A stretch of 64,000 nucleotides of DNA from assembly GCA_944326565.1 (NCBI GenBank), contig CALVEL010000002.1, forward strand, positions 124,001 to 188,000, in the 5' to 3' direction. Made by a program: the position numbers and the translations under genes. The DNA is from Candidatus Gastranaerophilales bacterium. Its GTDB lineage: Bacteria > Cyanobacteriota > Vampirovibrionia > Gastranaerophilales > Gastranaerophilaceae. The notes beneath the pieces were generated by a model, which did no database searches, was not told the DNA's origin, and was given only the letters and a program-made list of their open reading frames with translations. This document shows, one piece after another, positions 61,226 to 64,000 of this stretch. Each line of letters opens with the position of its first letter. The first letter of the stretch is position 1.

Positions 61226-61376
61226 AACAAAAACACACAGTATCGCTTTTTTAAGAGAAAAAATGTAAGTATACACGTTGGTTAAGTTGGTTAAGATAAA
61301 TATACATAAATTAAAATAGTAAAAAATATATTAAAAATATTTTTTAAAACTACCTAACTATTTTAATTTTATTAAA

Positions 61377-61401
61377 GGAAGCCTTAAGAAAAAAGGCTCC
61401 C
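61377..61401 (-). terminator. Terminator-like hairpin after the helicase gene
   Basis: GGAAGCCTT and AAGGCTCCC pair with one G-T; on the minus strand TTTAAT follows. Moderate. Confidence 0.5.
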
Positions 61402-61414
61402 GTAATTTAAAGAG

Positions 61415-63304
61415 TTAAAATGGACAATCATTACAGCCTATAACTTTTATATAACCTGCAATAGCGTTAATTTCTTCAAACCTTTCTCCTTTTGAAAAGC
61501 TATACAAAGTTTGGTTTGCACGTCCTTTTTTAGTTTCGATTTTTATAAATTCTTGAATATCATCTTTAATATTATTGAGACGTTTTGCAAATGCTAAGAC
61601 CGTTTCATAACTTTTTTCGAAGTCACTTTTTATATAAATTTTTTCTAGATGTGGTCTGGCATGTTCAATAATGATATTATAAATGTCATATGCGCTATAA
61701 AATTTATGTTCAGCTATATTTGTAAATCTAGCTAGATGAATTATTATTAAGTCATTATCTATGGAAACTTCTCGTTGATGTTTTGTCATTATTTTTAAAT
61801 GAGATTCAGCGACCTTATAATCATCTAATAAACATGTAAAAAATTTTGCAAAGTCGGCCATTCTAAATGCGCTGCGGTAGTTTTTATATTTATGACTGTT
61901 AATAATTCGCATTATTTTTTGAATTTCATTAATTGCTTGTGTCAAAATATTATTTCGATATTGTAATAGCGGTTTCATTAGTTCATTTTCATCAATAAAC
62001 CCTCCAGTTATCGGACTTAATTCAAGCAGTATAAGTCTTTGTAAAATATCATCCCGTTTAAAACATAGTGCTCTTGTACTAATCCCGATATAAGCATTAA
62101 GATCAGCTTCATATACTTCTGAATCGGTGTAAAGCTTTCTTTTTTTTATTAGTCCGCCGGTTGCGTAAACTGCAAGTTTATCATTTAAGCCTTCTTTGTG
62201 TGTATCAAGATTATCTATACCTAAAAAATGGGAATTTGCTACCAGTATATCTAAATCGTCAGGTTTGTTGGGCATTAATGCAACATTATGCTTTTCGCCG
62301 TACAGAACTTTAGTGAATGCTTTAAGTAAAGTTGTTTTTGCACTTCCTTTTGTCCCTACAATTGTTAATATCGGTTTTGTATTCATAAATTCTGGCATGA
62401 ATAAGGCTATAAAATATGCTTTAGCAAGAATTTTTTGTGTTGCGGAATCTAATGCAACTTCATTAAAATTACATAATGAAATCATTAGGTTGTTAATATA
62501 ATCATTGTTATCAAGATTCTCAATATATTCAAATTCTTCAACATCTATCAAGTCTGAAAACAGCACGCCGTCAATTCCATTATCGCATTTAGTTACGGAA
62601 TTTAAATCAATTTTCAATATTTGGTTTTTTCCGCATTTTATATACAAAATATTTTTATATTTATTATAATGTGCATACTTATACACAGATGTTTTTGTGC
62701 CGTTTTCATAACAATGTACAGTTATTGCATGATATATAAAATCATATGCGGGCATTTTGAAATTAATTTTATATCTCATCATCAATTTTTTATAATTGTT
62801 TTTTTCTTTTTTAAGAGAAAGAAGCTCCTTTTGTGAATTATCAAAATAATAGAATTCATCTAAGTCCGTTTTAATAAAGATCCCTTTTTGCTCTAAATCC
62901 TTTATGATTAATGAGGCTATTTGGGTATTGCGTTCATTTGAATTCCCTTTATTGGAGAAAAGAAGTCTAGTAATTTTATTTATTGGTTTATTTTTATGGA
63001 GTGCGGGATTACGTTCAAAGTTTTTATATTTATGAATACTTTGTGCAATAGAGCGCACTTCAAATTCTTGAAGTGCGGGCTTGCAGGAGGTATTATTTAT
63101 ATTAATTAAAGCTTTGGTAAGAGATTCCAAACTTAGCCCTTGCCGCGATAAAGCTCCGCATATGCTTACTAATCTACTATGACGCTCTCCTTCGCAAATT
63201 TCTTCTATATCTTTGTTTGAATTATGCGCAGCTTGTGATACTTTTTCTGATACATTTTTAATAATAATTTGGAGCATTTTTGGATCAATATCTGCAATTT
63301 TCAT
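61415..63304 (-). CDS. PriCT-1 / P-loop replication helicase
   Basis: About 629 aa from the ATG at 63304 (AAGGAGAATAAA upstream). N-terminal PriCT-1-like HSRLVSICGALSRQGLSLESLTKALININ (residues ~40-100). Helicase core Walker A ILTIVGTKGSAKTTLLKAF (~320), Walker B-like HFLGIDNLD and AYIGISTRALCFKRDDILQRLILLELSP (sensor/arginine-finger region). An SF3/AAA+ type helicase used by plasmids and phages for initiation. It starts one base after the primase stop, so a formerly fused primase-helicase may be split. Confidence 0.85.
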   Translation of the reverse strand: MKIADIDPKMLQIIIKNVSEKVSQAAHNSNKDIEEICEGERHSRLVSICGALSRQGLSLESLTKALININNTSCKPALQEFEVRSIAQSIHKYKNFERNPALHKNKPINKITRLLFSNKGNSNERNTQIASLIIKDLEQKGIFIKTDLDEFYYFDNSQKELLSLKKEKNNYKKLMMRYKINFKMPAYDFIYHAITVHCYENGTKTSVYKYAHYNKYKNILYIKCGKNQILKIDLNSVTKCDNGIDGVLFSDLIDVEEFEYIENLDNNDYINNLMISLCNFNEVALDSATQKILAKAYFIALFMPEFMNTKPILTIVGTKGSAKTTLLKAFTKVLYGEKHNVALMPNKPDDLDILVANSHFLGIDNLDTHKEGLNDKLAVYATGGLIKKRKLYTDSEVYEADLNAYIGISTRALCFKRDDILQRLILLELSPITGGFIDENELMKPLLQYRNNILTQAINEIQKIMRIINSHKYKNYRSAFRMADFAKFFTCLLDDYKVAESHLKIMTKHQREVSIDNDLIIIHLARFTNIAEHKFYSAYDIYNIIIEHARPHLEKIYIKSDFEKSYETVLAFAKRLNNIKDDIQEFIKIETKKGRANQTLYSFSKGERFEEINAIAGYIKVIGCNDCPF

Positions 63305-63305
63305 T

Positions 63306-63806
63306 TTATTCTCCTTCCTCAATAATTGTGTAATATTCACCGGACTTATGTTTACTTGTTGGAGCTACAACAAATCCCCCATCCCCTCTAATATCAATCC
63401 CTTTTAACATGTTAGTACGGTTGCTTATATGTTGGTCGGTCTTATAATAGAAATGGTAGCCCCCTCCCCCTGTTTTAATTGTTAAGGTTAAAGGTAGTAA
63501 TTCTTTTATACTTTCAAGTGTTTCCAGTCCACCTGATTTTGCATCAACATCTATTACTACAAGTCCGCTTCCTGTAATGATTCCAAAGTTTGCATGTGGT
63601 TTTTTATCAATTAAATCTTCTAACTCTTGTTCTGTTCTTATGTAAGAATTTTTCCATTCTTTATGAACAGGATGTTTACCTGCTGAACTGCATTTTGTAC
63701 CTCTATAACAGGTACAGTATCCTTGATTGTTAATTCCATATAATTCTATAATTTTCAATCCTTGCCGAAGCATATCTTTTAAAACATTCTTCTTATTTTC
63801 TTTCAT
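63306..63806 (-). CDS. AEP-type primase-polymerase
   Basis: 166 aa. Archaeo-eukaryotic primase catalytic core: GIITGSGLVVIDVDAKSGG (DxD metal pair), IKTGGGGYHFYYKT (H) and GIDIRGDGGFVVAPTSKH (C-terminal D/R). This is the bifunctional primase/polymerase (prim-pol) domain, alone on its chain, while the PriCT/helicase follows separately. GAGGG precedes the ATG. Confidence 0.9.
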   Translation of the reverse strand: MKENKKNVLKDMLRQGLKIIELYGINNQGYCTCYRGTKCSSAGKHPVHKEWKNSYIRTEQELEDLIDKKPHANFGIITGSGLVVIDVDAKSGGLETLESIKELLPLTLTIKTGGGGYHFYYKTDQHISNRTNMLKGIDIRGDGGFVVAPTSKHKSGEYYTIIEEGE

Positions 63807-63963
63807 TTTTAGTCCCTCTTTTTAAGTTTAATTCCATTTGAATTTTTAAAAGAGCTTTTGCAAAATTAAGCAAGTTTTGGTCAATTTCGAAAAGATCATT
63901 TTTCGAAAGTTCTTCATTAGCATATTTTTGCCAAAAGATTTTTTCTTTTAAAAAATTCTTCAT
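63793..63963 (-). CDS. Small hypothetical ORF upstream of the primase
   Basis: 56 aa (starts MKNFLKEKIFWQKYANEELS), Lys-rich helical, ending 14 bases inside the primase ORF. It carries the primase SD within its 3' end, so translation may be coupled. No strong SD of its own. Not recognised. Confidence 0.5.
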   Translation of the reverse strand: MKNFLKEKIFWQKYANEELSKNDLFEIDQNLLNFAKALLKIQMELNLKRGTKNERK

Positions 63964-64000
63964 ATTTTTATTCTATGGTTCACTTTAATTACAGAAAAGC

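Larger units (their letters stand above)
60809..61414. other. ~600 bp non-coding region with G-rich tract and iterated motifs
   Basis: Contains a strong SD (AAGGAGG, about 60941) before a GTG and only 10 codons, the G-tract (61198-61225), the 14-mer ATGTAAGTATACAC (61263-61276, also at 57191-57204) followed by two tandem GTTGGTTAA units, and a terminator-like hairpin (61377-61401) for the primase-helicase gene. A replication origin near the primase genes is possible but not shown. Confidence 0.55.

Overview
The window is AT-rich (roughly one third GC by eye) bacterial DNA. It most resembles a non-photosynthetic gut cyanobacterium (Vampirovibrionia/Melainabacteria, order Gastranaerophilales). 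This is an inference from three things. Type IV pilin-like proteins carry the leader style FT(M/L)(A/S)EVLIT(I/L)GIIG (left edge and 14.8 kb). A 2x[4Fe-4S] protein at 42.9 kb reads like the cyanobacterial clock-associated protein LdpA. The rest is a compact, fermentative-looking gene set with a Leloir galactose pathway. No rRNA or tRNA genes were found; the only housekeeping RNA is tmRNA (ssrA, 20511-20908).

Left part (0-20 kb), mostly core genome: a truncated pilin, a CheY-like receiver, a membrane-anchored small heat shock protein, a ribbon-helix-helix regulator, ribE-ribBA, tpiA, then a long fatty-acid/phospholipid operon (yceD-rpmF-plsX-fabH-fabD-orf-fabG-acpP-fabF) with intercistronic hairpins and an acpP-specific promoter. 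A divergent XRE-regulator/pilin pair follows, then a small locus that looks like a type I toxin-antitoxin (24-codon hydrophobic peptide with a perfect Shine-Dalgarno, covered by an antisense RNA with its own promoter and terminator), an SF1 helicase fused to a nuclease-like domain, and a CCA-adding enzyme.

ssrA neighbourhood (20.2-24.1 kb): the 5' end of tmRNA and its upstream flank are duplicated (30 bp direct repeat around a 132 bp insert), and the 3' end is followed by two copies, 2.2 kb apart, of a ~105 bp structured repeat ending in an ssrA-like CCTCGTCT. The repeats flank a two-gene module (331 aa soluble protein plus 149 aa four-helix membrane protein) arranged like a toxin-immunity pair. 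A DUF3883 nuclease-like gene follows.

Middle (24-45.6 kb): DUF2130 protein, CDF metal transporter, HD phosphohydrolase, YbaK deacylase, DUF4186, galM/galP/galK/galE/galT, several small secreted proteins, Zn-dependent dehydrogenase, cupin, DHA2 exporter, flavodoxin, Ogt, EamA transporter, LdpA-like protein and a HAD phosphatase.

Right part (45.7-64 kb), accessory: two identical 43 bp terminator-containing repeats bracket an 8.9 kb block holding a Fic protein, a complete compact type II-C CRISPR-Cas9 locus (cas9-cas1-cas2 on the minus strand; array and tracrRNA on the plus strand, each repeat ending in an extended -10 promoter), a secreted phospholipase D-like protein and a PAPS-reductase-family protein. 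Beyond it lies an integrated plasmid/ICE-like region: a toxin-antitoxin pair with a duplicated operator, an XRE/HEPN-like pair, a tandem LuxR-type HTH protein, secreted small proteins, a membrane-anchored WYL protein, an ArdC-type antirestriction protein, and a split replication module (AEP primase-polymerase plus PriCT/P-loop helicase).
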